Assembly (NCBI GenBank): GCA_964244655.1
Contig: CAXTJU010000001.1
Span: 1-64,000, forward strand
Source of the DNA: LMUY01 sp964244655
GTDB taxonomy: Bacteria > Pseudomonadota > Alphaproteobacteria > Acetobacterales > Acetobacteraceae
Length of the DNA stretch: 64,000 nt
Direction of reading: 5' to 3'
This document shows, in pieces, positions 27,396 through 36,531 of this stretch. Made by a program: the position numbers and the translations under genes. The number at the start of each line of letters is the position of its first letter. Positions within the stretch are counted from its first letter, which is position 1. The notes below the pieces were generated by a model, which made no database searches, was not told the DNA's origin, and worked only from the letters and a program-made list of their open reading frames with translations.

Positions 27396-30044
27396 ATGCC
27401 GCCCATGACCCCAGCCGACATGCAGCGCGACGCCGGGCCCGCGCCGGCCCCCCGCACCGTGCGCCTCGCCGACTACCGAGTGCCCGACTACCTGATCGAC
27501 CAGGTCGAACTCGACTTCGCGCTCGACCCGGCGGCCACTGTCGTCACCTCCCGCCTCAGCGTGCGGCGCAACCCGGCGGGACAGGGCGGCCCCTTGCGGC
27601 TGGACGGCGAGCGGCTGGAGTTGCTGTCCGTGGCGTTGGACGGCACGCCGTTGGGACCAAACCGCTACGCCCGCACGGACGACGCGCTCACGGTCGCCGA
27701 CGTGCCGGACGCGTTCACGATCGAGATCGCCGTGCGCATCGCCCCGCAGGACAACACGGAGCTGTCCGGGCTGTACCTTTCCGGCGGCAACTTCTTCACC
27801 CAGTGCGAGGCGGAGGGCTTCCGCCGCATCACCTACTTCCCCGACCGCCCGGACGTGATGGCGCGCTATGCCGTGACGCTGCACGCGGACGCTGCCGCCT
27901 GCCCGGTGCTGCTGTCCAACGGCAACCCGGACGGCGCCGGCGAGGCGAACGGGCGGCGCTGGGCGCGCTGGGTCGATCCGCATCCCAAGCCGGCCTACCT
28001 GTTCGCCGTGGTGGCCGGGGACCTGGTGGCCGTCACCGACAGCTTTGCCACCCGCTCCGGCCGCCCGGTGGCGCTCGGCATCTATGTGCGCCGTGGCGAC
28101 GAGGACAGCTGCGACCACGCGATGCGCTCCTTGAAGCTCAGCATGGCGTGGGACGAGGAAGCATGGGGCCTCGAATACGACTTGGACGTGTTCAACATCG
28201 CCGCCGTGTCGGACTTCAACATGGGCGCCATGGAGAACAAGGGCCTCAACGTGTTCAACACGCGATACGTGCTGGCGCGCCCGGACACGGCGACGGATGG
28301 CGACTACCAGGGCGTCGAGAGCGTGATCGCCCACGAGTACTTCCACAACTGGACCGGCAACCGCATCACCTGCCGCGACTGGTTCCAGCTTTCATTGAAG
28401 GAGGGCCTGACGGTTTTCCGCGACCAAGAGTTCTCCGCGGACCAGGGCAGCCGCGCGGTCAAGCGCATCGGCGACGTGGCCGGGCTGCGGGCGGGGCAGT
28501 TCCGCGAGGATGCCGGGCCGCTGGCGCACCCGGTCCGTCCGGAGAGCTACATCGAGATCAACAACTTCTACACCGCCACCGTATACCAGAAAGGCGCCGA
28601 ATTGGTGCGGATGATCCAGACGATCATCGGCGCGCCCGCATTCCGCCGCGGCATGGACCTCTACGTCGCGCGCCATGACAACCAAGCTGTGACGATCGAG
28701 GATTTCGTCGCCGCGATGCAGGACGCCTCCGGCACGGACCTCGCGCATTTCAGCCTATGGTACAGCACGCCGGGCACGCCGGAGGTTGCGGTGGCCGACA
28801 GCTATGACCCGGCGGCCCAGGCATACACGCTCACCCTGCGGCAGAGCCTGCCGAAGCTGCCGGGGCACGCGCCGCTGAGTATCCCGGTCGCCATGGGCCT
28901 GCTGGCGCCGGACGGCACGGCGCTGCCGACCTGGCTCGCCGGCGAGGCCGACGGGCGGGACGGCACGCGCACCCTCGCCTTCACCCAGGCCGAGCAGGAC
29001 TTCGTGTTCACCCACGTGCCCGCCCGCCCGACGCCATCGCTGCTGCGCGGCTTCTCGGCGCCCGTCAGGCTGTCCGGCCTGACGCCCGCGCAGCTGCGTT
29101 TCCTGGCGACCTTCGACTCCGATCCGTTCGTGCGGTGGGACTCGGGGCAGCAATATGCCACCGGCGCCCTGCTGGACTTGGTCGCGGCCGGCGTCACGGG
29201 GCCGCTCGACCCCGGCATCATCGAGGCTGCCGCCGCTACCCTGGCCGGCGCCGACCCGGACCCGGCCTTCGCCGCCTGCGCGCTGGCCCTCCCCGGCGAG
29301 GCGTTCCTCGGCGACCAGATGGCCATCGTGGATGTCGATGGCATTCACGCCGTGCGCCAGGCTGCCCGCCGCGAACTCGGCGGCGCGCTCAGCGGCGCGT
29401 TGCACGCAACTTACAGCCGGCTGCACGCGCCCGGTGAAACCAGCATCGACCTCGCGGCCATGGGCCGGCGCTCGCTGAAGAATGCGTGCCTTGCGCTGTT
29501 GGTAGCGGCCGGCGCATCGGAGGCTATCCAGCTCGCCGATGCGCAATTCCGGGCCGCCAGCACCATGACGGATACGCTTGCAGCTCTCGGCATGCTCGCG
29601 CAGACCAACACCGCCGAACGCCAGGCAGCCCTGGCCGCGTTCCATGCCCGATGGCGGCATGACGAGCTGGTGCTCGACAAGTGGTTCGCCATCCAGGCCG
29701 GGTCCACGCTGCCAGGGACTCTGGTGGCGGTGCAGGATTTAGCACGGCACCCGGACTTCGATTGGGGCCCCAATCGAGTGCGCGCGCTGGTGGGCAGCTT
29801 CACGGCAAACCGTGCGCAGTTCCATGCCGCTTCCGGCGCTGGGTACGCATTCCTGGCCGACACGATCCTGGTGCTCGATCCGCGCAACAGCCAGCTCGCG
29901 GCGCGGATGGTGACGCCGCTCGGTGCGTGGCGGCGCTACGATTCGGGGCGGCAGGCACATATGCAGGCTCAGTTGCAGCGTGTCCGCAACGCGCCGGGCC
30001 TCAGCCGCGGCACGTTCGAGATGGTCTCCCGCAGCCTCGGCTGA
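27396..30044 (+). CDS. pepN: aminopeptidase N (M1 family zinc metallopeptidase)
   Basis: 882 residues, the usual PepN length. Contains the exopeptidase motif GAMEN in FNMGAMENKGLNVFN and the zinc site HEYFHNWTGNRITCRDWFQ, with the third ligand Glu 19 residues on in LKEGLTVFRDQEFS. It releases N-terminal residues from peptides in the cytoplasm, completing ATP-dependent proteolysis. ATG 27396 follows AGGA closely; ATG 27405 (MTPADM) has better spacing to the same AGGA and is an equal alternative. It ends the glnE-bcp-VOC run. Confidence 0.95.
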   Translation: MPPMTPADMQRDAGPAPAPRTVRLADYRVPDYLIDQVELDFALDPAATVVTSRLSVRRNPAGQGGPLRLDGERLELLSVALDGTPLGPNRYARTDDALTVADVPDAFTIEIAVRIAPQDNTELSGLYLSGGNFFTQCEAEGFRRITYFPDRPDVMARYAVTLHADAAACPVLLSNGNPDGAGEANGRRWARWVDPHPKPAYLFAVVAGDLVAVTDSFATRSGRPVALGIYVRRGDEDSCDHAMRSLKLSMAWDEEAWGLEYDLDVFNIAAVSDFNMGAMENKGLNVFNTRYVLARPDTATDGDYQGVESVIAHEYFHNWTGNRITCRDWFQLSLKEGLTVFRDQEFSADQGSRAVKRIGDVAGLRAGQFREDAGPLAHPVRPESYIEINNFYTATVYQKGAELVRMIQTIIGAPAFRRGMDLYVARHDNQAVTIEDFVAAMQDASGTDLAHFSLWYSTPGTPEVAVADSYDPAAQAYTLTLRQSLPKLPGHAPLSIPVAMGLLAPDGTALPTWLAGEADGRDGTRTLAFTQAEQDFVFTHVPARPTPSLLRGFSAPVRLSGLTPAQLRFLATFDSDPFVRWDSGQQYATGALLDLVAAGVTGPLDPGIIEAAAATLAGADPDPAFAACALALPGEAFLGDQMAIVDVDGIHAVRQAARRELGGALSGALHATYSRLHAPGETSIDLAAMGRRSLKNACLALLVAAGASEAIQLADAQFRAASTMTDTLAALGMLAQTNTAERQAALAAFHARWRHDELVLDKWFAIQAGSTLPGTLVAVQDLARHPDFDWGPNRVRALVGSFTANRAQFHAASGAGYAFLADTILVLDPRNSQLAARMVTPLGAWRRYDSGRQAHMQAQLQRVRNAPGLSRGTFEMVSRSLG

Positions 30045-30115
30045 CACGCGGGAACGCTCGCGCCCATGTGTCGCGATCAGGCTTCCGGCCTTGTCGGGTT
30101 TGCTGCAGCGGTTGC

Positions 30116-30970
30116 TCAGGTCGTCTCCGCCATGACCGGGTTGCGGAGCACGCCGATGCGGGTGATTTCGACCTCGGCCACATCGCCTGGCTGCATGAAC
30201 AGCGGCGGCGTCCGTCGTGCGCCGACCCCGCCCGGCGTACCTGAAACGATGACGTCCCCGGGCAGCAATGGCAGGATGGTGGAGATATAAGCGATCAGCT
30301 CCGGGATGGGCGTGATCATCAGTTTGGTCGTGGAGTGCTGCACCACCTGCCCGTTCAGCCGTGTTTCCAAAGTCAGTTCGGACGGATCAGGAATTTCATC
30401 CGCTGTGACGAGCCACGGGCCGAACCCACCGGTGCCGGCGAAGTTCTTGCCAGGAAGATATTGGCTGGTATGGCGCTGCCAGTCGCGGACACTGCCTTCA
30501 TTATAGCAGGCATACCCCGCCACATGGTTCAGCGCCTGCGAGGCCGGAATGCGCCGCCCGCCGGTGCCGATCACCACCGCCAGCTCGCCTTCGAAGTCGA
30601 ATTCGTCCGAGACGGCGGGCTTGATCAACGGCTGGCCGTTGCCGACTTGGCTGCCAGCGAAGCGGGCAAACAGCGCCGGCTTCTCTGTCACAGTGCGGCC
30701 GGTTTCTTCCACATGGTCACGGTAGTTCAGGCCGACGCAGATGATCTTGTCCGGGTCTGGGATGACGGGCGCGAACTGCAGCTCATTCAGGAAGGCGTCA
30801 GGCTCTTCGGCTTCGGCGATCCGCGCCGCCTGGGACAACCCGCCCGCGGTAAGCAGCGCCCGCAGCGTAGGGTATCGATTGCCAAGTCGCTGACCGAGGT
30901 CGATGACGCCGCCGTTCTTGACTATGCCGTAGCTGGGGCGGCTTGCCTTGACGAAGGAACTGAGTCTCAT
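30116..30970 (-). CDS. fumarylacetoacetate hydrolase family protein
   Basis: 284 residues. C-terminal FAH domain with IICVGLNYRDHVEE, the metal-binding DFEGELAVVIG, CYNEGSVRDWQ, and GKNFAGTGGFGPWLV. The family includes 2-hydroxyhepta-dienedioate isomerases, acylpyruvases and oxaloacetate decarboxylases; no neighbouring catabolic genes indicate which. Metal ligands (Glu, Glu, Asp) appear intact. It converges with pepN and is the last compact high-GC gene before the gene-poor stretch that follows. Confidence 0.85.
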   Translation of the reverse strand: MRLSSFVKASRPSYGIVKNGGVIDLGQRLGNRYPTLRALLTAGGLSQAARIAEAEEPDAFLNELQFAPVIPDPDKIICVGLNYRDHVEETGRTVTEKPALFARFAGSQVGNGQPLIKPAVSDEFDFEGELAVVIGTGGRRIPASQALNHVAGYACYNEGSVRDWQRHTSQYLPGKNFAGTGGFGPWLVTADEIPDPSELTLETRLNGQVVQHSTTKLMITPIPELIAYISTILPLLPGDVIVSGTPGGVGARRTPPLFMQPGDVAEVEITRIGVLRNPVMAETT

Positions 30971-31696
30971 GATCCATCAACCCCAATGTGCCGGCGCTAT
31001 GCTAGCGTGCGGGACCGCCGCAAATCGCGTGGCGTTCTGCCCATTTCGGCGCCGAGCCGTCAAGGCGGGCGGCTGCCAAGCCCAGCCCTGCGCAGCCCTC
31101 CAGCCGTGTGGAGCCGACCTAAGCCTAAATCCAAGGTTGATGTTATGACTAAGCGGTAGGTCAAGCCTACGACAGCGACTAGCTTACAGCCGCTTGCAAA
31201 ACCTTTGTCCTCCGGACGAGCCGAGACTTACCCGACATGCCCTTAGCCAAAAATGCAGCCGACTGAATGTCGTGAGCGATGGCCACGTATCAGACGGGCG
31301 GCCGTGCCGCCAGGTGCATAGACCCGATCTCAGACAGCGACGGGAAATCTGTGGCAGACAGATTGCTACAGATAGAGACAACGGCGTATCATTATCGCTT
31401 GGCTTAGCGGGCTATTGAGGGTTATTTGGACTGCCAACCAAGTTCGGCGGGGTTAGCACTCAGAATGAAATAGCATCATGCTCGCGGGACTGTGCGTGGG
31501 AGGCTGTCCGTCACCACTTCAGATTCTTTCAAGCCGCTGCCATGAGGCTGCGCGAAAGCGTAGCCCCATTCTTGTCATATAGGCAGAATATGAAGAGACC
31601 GTCTTTGGGCAAACATCACAGCCTTCGCCGGATGCTCGTGAAGTTCGCTTCAGCCCATTACTGTTATTGATTCAATAATCCAGGGAATGCGACGCA
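30971..31696. other. gene-poor stretch of about 725 bases, lower GC
   Basis: No coding sequence is convincing here. The open frames present are short, have no homology signal and use codons unlike their neighbours. Bases nearest 30971 must carry the promoter of the FAH-family gene. GC content falls visibly (runs such as attattgattcaataatc near 31662-31680). No tRNA, riboswitch or array was seen. It looks like decayed or acquired DNA at the left edge of a plastic region. Confidence 0.6.
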
Positions 31697-31960
31697 ATGA
31701 CCAACTTCACAGTATGGGACGGTCGTCCAGATGATCCTGAGCGGACGGCCTGGCATTGGGTCGAGGATGCTGATGGCCTGCGGCCACTGCTGTGGCGCGG
31801 CGATGATTGGCTCGAGTCCGTGGACCGTGAAGAGTGGCAGGATGGTTTTGCCGTGCTTAGCGCGCGCGACCTGAGACGAGCGAGATATCATGGCCCAGTC
31901 GTGACGCCTCCCCGGATTGCGGCGCTGATACGTCATCATCTTTTCGGCGCTGTGACATGA
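31697..31960 (+). CDS. small hypothetical protein, tryptophan-rich
   Basis: 87 residues, soluble, with five Trp in the first half (FTVWDG, AWHWVED, LLWRGDDWLE, EEWQDG) and a basic C-terminal half (SARDLRRARYHG). GGGA lies about ten bases before the ATG. The composition looks like a true protein, yet no family is recognised. It stands alone in AT-richer DNA, so it may be an orphan gene that came with this region. Confidence 0.45.
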   Translation: MTNFTVWDGRPDDPERTAWHWVEDADGLRPLLWRGDDWLESVDREEWQDGFAVLSARDLRRARYHGPVVTPPRIAALIRHHLFGAVT

Positions 31961-32256
31961 ACAATCAGATGTTTATGTCGCAGCAGATTAGCAAAATCTT
32001 CCTCGCATTTCATGCACTTGACGTCAATACAAACGTGAATTTTCGCTCTCGTGCGCAAGAATGCAGTTTCATCGTCACCCAGTTGTCAAACTCGCGTTAG
32101 GCGTTAATAAATCGTTAAATATATGCTTTATTGGTCTCTATTTGTAACTATTGATGTCTGTCGGACTATTCGCCCTCCAAGCCGTTGATGCGATCTCATA
32201 CTGTAACGGCAGCAGCATCGCATTGTGCGCGATGCGACGTTCTCAGGAGAGCAAGC
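31961..32256. promoter_or_regulatory. AT-rich upstream region of the desaturase gene
   Basis: 296 bases without a convincing gene. The middle (about 32095-32150) is the most AT-rich DNA in the window, with gttaataaatcgttaaat and a tatatgctttatt stretch that could hold a -10 element; I could not assign a paired -35 box with confidence. An open frame of 43 codons at 31969-32100 has no supporting feature. CAGGAGAG just before 32257 is the ribosome site of the desaturase. Confidence 0.4.
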
Positions 32257-33429
32257 ATGACTTTCTGGTTCCCCGGTCCCATTGCGGCCGAAGAAAGCAG
32301 TTCAACGACGACCGCGCTGGCAGCCAACCCACGGCTCGCTATGCATGACCGCCTGCCTCGATGGACGCAGCCCTTCCTGACCTGGCTCACCGCCCAGCCT
32401 GGGCCGGACGAGCCTAATCGAGAGCGCTCCCCGCTGCACTACGTTGCAGCTGCTTCATTGCAGGTTCTGGCAGGGGTCGCGCTCACCATGGCAGGGCTGC
32501 ATCTCTGCATCGTTCTGATACCGTTCGGCATGTTGCTCACCACCGCAGGCCTGGGTCTGCTGCAAGTCGTCGTGTTCCATCATTGCTCGCATGGCACAGT
32601 GTTCAAGGATCGTGAAACCAACGTGGGGGTCGGACGGTTCATCTCCGCCATTCTATTGTTCAAGCACTTCGACCATTACAAACACGAGCATATGCTGCAC
32701 CACAGCAACAACAAATTGCTGACAGAAGAGGACGAGTTTGCCGACTTTGTCTTCAACACCTGTGAGCTTGAGGCAGGCGTGGCGCTGCCGGTGCTGCGCC
32801 GCCGGGTGCTGCAAGGCCTGGTGTCACCCTCATTCCATGCCCGCTTTTTAGTCCGCCGAGTGCGGGCAGCTTGGGGGTCGCAGGACCGAAGGCACAACTT
32901 GATTGGCATGGCGAGTTGGGGCGTGCTGACGGCACTGTTCTTTGCGACAGGACACTGGCTCAGCTTCGTGCTGGCATGGGTTGTTCCGGTGACTGTTCTA
33001 CTGCAGGCCGCGACGGTCGGGCGCATCCTATGCGAACACAGCTTTCCCGACATCGACATCATCACCGCTCGAGGGCGTGATCTCACGTGCCATGCGACAT
33101 CTGGCGTTTTCCCTGGCATGATGCCCCCGTCGTCGCTGGCGAACTCGGTGTCCGGCGCATTGGCTTGGTTGGGCTGGTGGGCCAACATGCTCACCGTCCA
33201 GGTGTTCGTGAGGGTTGTCGTCCTGGTAGGCGACGCACCTTGCCATGACTATCACCACCGCAAGCCGGCAAGCCGGCGCTGGACGAGCTACATCCAGGCT
33301 CGCCACAACGACAAGCAAGCTGGTTCAAAGACGTTCCAGACTGACTACTCAGAGATTTGGGGGTTATTCAGGGCCGTGGATGCGACGCTGGCAAGCCTGT
33401 CGCGCCTGCCACCCGGCACTCCGTTCTAA
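32257..33429 (+). CDS. membrane fatty acid desaturase-family protein
   Basis: 390 residues. The three histidine boxes of membrane di-iron desaturases are present: HHCSHGT (around residue 108), HYKHEHMLHH (around 143) and HDYHH (around 331). Two pairs of hydrophobic segments flank them (about 66-105 and 220-260), giving the expected four-helix layout. It would introduce a double bond or a hydroxyl into a lipid acyl chain or related hydrophobe at the inner membrane; regiospecificity cannot be deduced. The start is fixed by AGGAG seven to eight bases upstream; the longer frame at 32185 has no ribosome site. It converges with the pseudokinase gene across a strong hairpin. Confidence 0.8.
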   Translation: MTFWFPGPIAAEESSSTTTALAANPRLAMHDRLPRWTQPFLTWLTAQPGPDEPNRERSPLHYVAAASLQVLAGVALTMAGLHLCIVLIPFGMLLTTAGLGLLQVVVFHHCSHGTVFKDRETNVGVGRFISAILLFKHFDHYKHEHMLHHSNNKLLTEEDEFADFVFNTCELEAGVALPVLRRRVLQGLVSPSFHARFLVRRVRAAWGSQDRRHNLIGMASWGVLTALFFATGHWLSFVLAWVVPVTVLLQAATVGRILCEHSFPDIDIITARGRDLTCHATSGVFPGMMPPSSLANSVSGALAWLGWWANMLTVQVFVRVVVLVGDAPCHDYHHRKPASRRWTSYIQARHNDKQAGSKTFQTDYSEIWGLFRAVDATLASLSRLPPGTPF

Positions 33430-33446
33430 TAAGCCGGCTTAAGTCT

Positions 33447-33484
33447 TCTGACCGCCTTCGGGCTTACGCCCGAAGGCGGTCAGA
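33447..33484. terminator. bidirectional terminator hairpin, 17-bp perfect stem
   Basis: TCTGACCGCCTTCGGGC is followed by a TTAC loop and its exact complement. It sits between the convergent desaturase and pseudokinase genes. The right arm contains the stop codon and final bases of the minus-strand gene. Neither side has a long T run, so it may act as a barrier or RNA stabiliser as well as a terminator. Confidence 0.75.
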
Positions 33485-34829
33485 CTGGCTCATCGTATTC
33501 CCGGGCGATATGCGGAGGAAGGATGATGCGGGCCTGGGTTCCACCGCTTCGCCGGGCTTCGGTAACGAGAACGCCGTCGTGGGCCTCCACAATGCGGCGG
33601 GCAGCTGATAGCCGTTCACTCCCAAGCTCATGGGGCGAATGCGACATCTGCACGGGATCACTTGATGCAATCGAATCGACGACATGCGCTGGCGCAATTT
33701 CAGTCGCACAGCTTACTAAAATTTCAACGGCACCATCGCCCCGCCGGGTCGCGGACAGCTTCACAGCCGATCGAGGCAGGGCCCGGGCCAGGGAGTCGCT
33801 TACGATCGTCTGTATCGCACGATGCATGCTCTCGCGGTCGGCACAGATCGACACGTTGCGCCGGGGCAAGCTGACGTCGAGTTCAACATCGCTTTTGACA
33901 CTGATCGGGTAGCTCGACCGGAACACCCGCCGCACAACTTCGCCAAGGTCAATCCATTGGACGTCCGGCAGAGCGAACTGCTCGATTGGGGTTGCAAGAC
34001 GGCCGGCGTCGTTGGCTAAGTGTAGAAGTTCGTGCGAACAGGCGGCGAGTTGCTGGGCTGTGGTGCGAAAATTCTCCATCCCGGATGCACCGTCCAGTTG
34101 GGACACCATGGCAGTCACGAGAGTGGCTATCGACTCGGCTGGGGCTTTTACCTGCTGTGACAGCGCCTTGAGGAAACGGGCTTGGCTACGGGTCACTTCC
34201 TCAGCGGTCTGCTTGGCCTGGCGCAATTGCACCTCGGCGTATTTGCGGTACATCACGTCGAGGTAAACCGTGAGCGCCGCTTCGATGAGTTCCTGGTCGC
34301 CGGAGACGAAGGCGCGGGTGACATTTCCCTCGGAGCGGTTGCCCATCACGAGTGCGTGGCCGCTTGACTTGTCATAGGCCCAGAGCACGAACGGCAAGTG
34401 CAACACATCGAGCAGCCCAGGTGGCGGCCGGTCGAAGCGGAGGGAACTGGTGAAGAAGAAGTTTGGTGGATCGGAGACCATCACCGCCTGGTCAGCCTCG
34501 ACGCTCGTCCCGCCTATGGCATGAGCCACGAGAAAGCGGCTGCTGCCGAGCGGCTCTTCCCGCAACAAAGCGGCACGGTCGCAAAGCGCGTTTTCGACGA
34601 TGACCTGCAATACAGCCCCGCCCACGTCGTGCATCGCCTGGCTAGGCTCTGCAAGGAGGTAGGCCTCCCGTACGAGACGCACAACCGTGCGGCTGCGCCT
34701 CGCTTCCAGGAATGCCTGGCTCTGTTCCTCTTGCAGGCGCAGCAGCCGGCCACCCAGGTCGTTGCATTCACTTCGGTAATACTGCAGCTCGCGGTCTTGC
34801 GGGTTGCCAATGCCAGGCCGATCGCCCAC
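33480..34829 (-). CDS. GAF-histidine kinase-like protein lacking the phospho-acceptor histidine (pseudokinase)
   Basis: 449 residues, no membrane segment. A coiled N-terminus is followed by a GAF-like domain (about 45-195), a linker helix, a dimerisation domain (about 210-275) and a HATPase-like domain (about 290-440). In the H-box the usual SHELRTP reads SQQVKAP (residues 224-230): Gln replaces His225. The ATPase domain is also degraded: the N-box reads IVSDSLARA with Asp for Asn, the DxGxG G1 box is missing, and the G2 box lacks its glycines. I infer that it neither autophosphorylates nor binds ATP normally and works as a scaffold or allosteric partner. It lies two bases after the FIST gene; no response regulator is near. 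Confidence 0.75.
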   Translation of the reverse strand: MGDRPGIGNPQDRELQYYRSECNDLGGRLLRLQEEQSQAFLEARRSRTVVRLVREAYLLAEPSQAMHDVGGAVLQVIVENALCDRAALLREEPLGSSRFLVAHAIGGTSVEADQAVMVSDPPNFFFTSSLRFDRPPPGLLDVLHLPFVLWAYDKSSGHALVMGNRSEGNVTRAFVSGDQELIEAALTVYLDVMYRKYAEVQLRQAKQTAEEVTRSQARFLKALSQQVKAPAESIATLVTAMVSQLDGASGMENFRTTAQQLAACSHELLHLANDAGRLATPIEQFALPDVQWIDLGEVVRRVFRSSYPISVKSDVELDVSLPRRNVSICADRESMHRAIQTIVSDSLARALPRSAVKLSATRRGDGAVEILVSCATEIAPAHVVDSIASSDPVQMSHSPHELGSERLSAARRIVEAHDGVLVTEARRSGGTQARIILPPHIAREYDEPV

Positions 34830-34831
34830 GC

Positions 34832-36025
34832 TCAGTCAACCCGCAACAGGGCAAGCACACCGGTCCAGTCCAATGGGCGGCTATAACCTTCAAATGGGGC
34901 AACCTCGACGCCCGAGTAAAAGCCCAGCAAGGGGAAGGACAGGTCTAAAGACTGCATGACGAGTTCCGCCTCCTCCTGCAACGCGCCACTTCGAGCGCTG
35001 GCTCTGCCGGCACAATCAATGTAAAGGCCCAGGATCGGCTTACTTGATACGCACCTGTCACGCAACGTAGCAGTGCCATCACGGACAGATTGCAGCATCA
35101 GCGAGTTGTCCCGCGCCATGATTTGGACAGTCGTGCCCTGGCGGAAATCTGGCTCGAAGAGAGTAATGGAGCCACTCGCCCGGTTGGCGCCCAGGATCAG
35201 CCGGTTGACGTAAGTGTTCTCGTCATAAGGCGCGAAGGGGTCACCATGCTTCTCGCCCAGGGTGGCGATAAGGGAAATGTCGGTTCCGTCCGTGCTGCCA
35301 AGTCGCAGCCCCAGCATACGCTCAATCACCTCGAGCGCAGGCTGTTCATCCAACTCAAACACCTCGGCGCCGTCGATGCGGGTAATGTTCATGAAGCTGC
35401 TGACCGGGCGGCAACCATGGAGCACAGTTGTTTCGGCCTTGACGGCGGGTGGAAACACCAGTGCGATCGCGGCATGCTTGCACACGCCCACGCCGTCAAA
35501 CACCCAGCCATCAGAGAAGTTCAGGTCGGTCAGCAACCCACCCCCGATCAAGTTCACCTTCTTTCCGTCCAGCCCGGCATGAAACCCTTCGACGATCGCG
35601 CTTGCATAATGCAGCTGCCGCGGAGTGGTGGAGGCGACACTGTCGAAGAACAGCAGCACCACCGCCCCGTCCGAGGCTTGGCTGGCCACTTTGCGCGCGA
35701 GCGCCGCGCCGGCCTGGCTCTCGCCACTGAGAAGGTCGTGCGTGGCATGAATTTCCGGCAGGATCGCAGATGCTTCAAATGCGATGATGCCGAGTTCCAG
35801 ACCGCTGCAGCCGAAGCCGCCGCAGCCGATCGCCCCTGCCGCCGAGCCGCCAACGATCGGGATAGGGCCAAACACCGACTGCAAAGCGGCAAAGGCAACC
35901 GCTGGATCGTGCTTACCGCCGCAGAACACGAGGAGCAGCACGGGCCGGACATCCTCCAGCAATGCGCGGCACCGCTTCACTGCGATGGTGATGTCGTAGT
36001 GGCTGGCGTAAGCGACCTGGATCAT
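34832..36025 (-). CDS. FIST N/C-domain sensory protein
   Basis: 397 residues: FIST_N about 20-210 (IVGGSAAGAIGCGGF, VNLIGGGLLTDLNFSDGWVFDGVGV) and FIST_C about 220-375 (FAPYDENTYVNRLILGANRASGSI, RCVSSKPILGLYIDCAGR, FPLLGFYSGVEVAPF). FIST proteins are ligand sensors; some (NosP) bind haem and sense nitric oxide and are encoded with a histidine kinase they inhibit. Here the partner gene follows directly but encodes a kinase without its active histidine. No transmembrane segment, so it is cytoplasmic. It begins the two-gene operon; its promoter lies in the 36026-36168 gap. Confidence 0.82.
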   Translation of the reverse strand: MIQVAYASHYDITIAVKRCRALLEDVRPVLLLVFCGGKHDPAVAFAALQSVFGPIPIVGGSAAGAIGCGGFGCSGLELGIIAFEASAILPEIHATHDLLSGESQAGAALARKVASQASDGAVVLLFFDSVASTTPRQLHYASAIVEGFHAGLDGKKVNLIGGGLLTDLNFSDGWVFDGVGVCKHAAIALVFPPAVKAETTVLHGCRPVSSFMNITRIDGAEVFELDEQPALEVIERMLGLRLGSTDGTDISLIATLGEKHGDPFAPYDENTYVNRLILGANRASGSITLFEPDFRQGTTVQIMARDNSLMLQSVRDGTATLRDRCVSSKPILGLYIDCAGRASARSGALQEEAELVMQSLDLSFPLLGFYSGVEVAPFEGYSRPLDWTGVLALLRVD

Positions 36026-36168
36026 GCGACGTCAGTCACGACTGGGATAATGGGCGGAAACGGGCATGGAACATCGTTAACATAAAGCTGCATAGCCTAC
36101 ACCCGCATTCGCAAGCCCGCACCATCGTAGGTGCTGTCTGATACGGCGGCGGTCAGACTTTGGAGGCA

Positions 36169-36531
36169 TCAGCTGCCATCGTAGCTGCACTCCTCGCCGG
36201 TGCTGTCCCGGTAGAGCGTGACGCGGGCCAGATCGGGCAAGTCTGCCGCCAGGCGCCGCCAGATCCAGCTGCATAGCTCCTCCATCGTCGCCGGGCCGAG
36301 ATCTGGCACGTGGTCCAGGAAACGGTGGTCCAGTCCATCACGCACCTGGTCCAGCGCGCGGTCAAACAACGCATAGTCCAGCACCATCCGGGTGCGCAGC
36401 TCCGGCACGCCGCGGATGGTGATCCGGGCGCGGTAGCTGTGGCCATGGATGCGGCGGCTAGGCTCGATATCTACCGCCCGGTCCAGCGTGTGCGCAGCCT
36501 CGAAACGGAACTGCTTGCTCAACTCATGCAT
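36169..36531 (-). CDS. queD: 6-carboxy-5,6,7,8-tetrahydropterin synthase
   Basis: 120 residues, standard length. The zinc histidines are in FEAAHTL and RIHGHSYR, and the catalytic dyad region GLDHRFLDHV is present. It converts dihydroneopterin triphosphate into carboxytetrahydropterin, the first dedicated step to the 7-deazaguanine used for queuosine in tRNA. The start ATG overlaps the queE stop (ATGA), which fixes the start. QueC and QueF are not in the window. Confidence 0.93.
   Translation of the reverse strand: MHELSKQFRFEAAHTLDRAVDIEPSRRIHGHSYRARITIRGVPELRTRMVLDYALFDRALDQVRDGLDHRFLDHVPDLGPATMEELCSWIWRRLAADLPDLARVTLYRDSTGEECSYDGS

Noticed and set aside
31184..31418. Overlapping short open frames on both strands
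   Set aside because: Composition is not protein-like (many Arg, Ser, Cys, Trp) and no start signals are visible.
31969..32100. 43-codon open frame upstream of the desaturase
   Set aside because: No ribosome site, no similarity and very AT-rich; likely chance.
34512..34810. 98-codon open frame inside the pseudokinase gene
   Set aside because: Out-of-frame shadow of the GAF-domain part.
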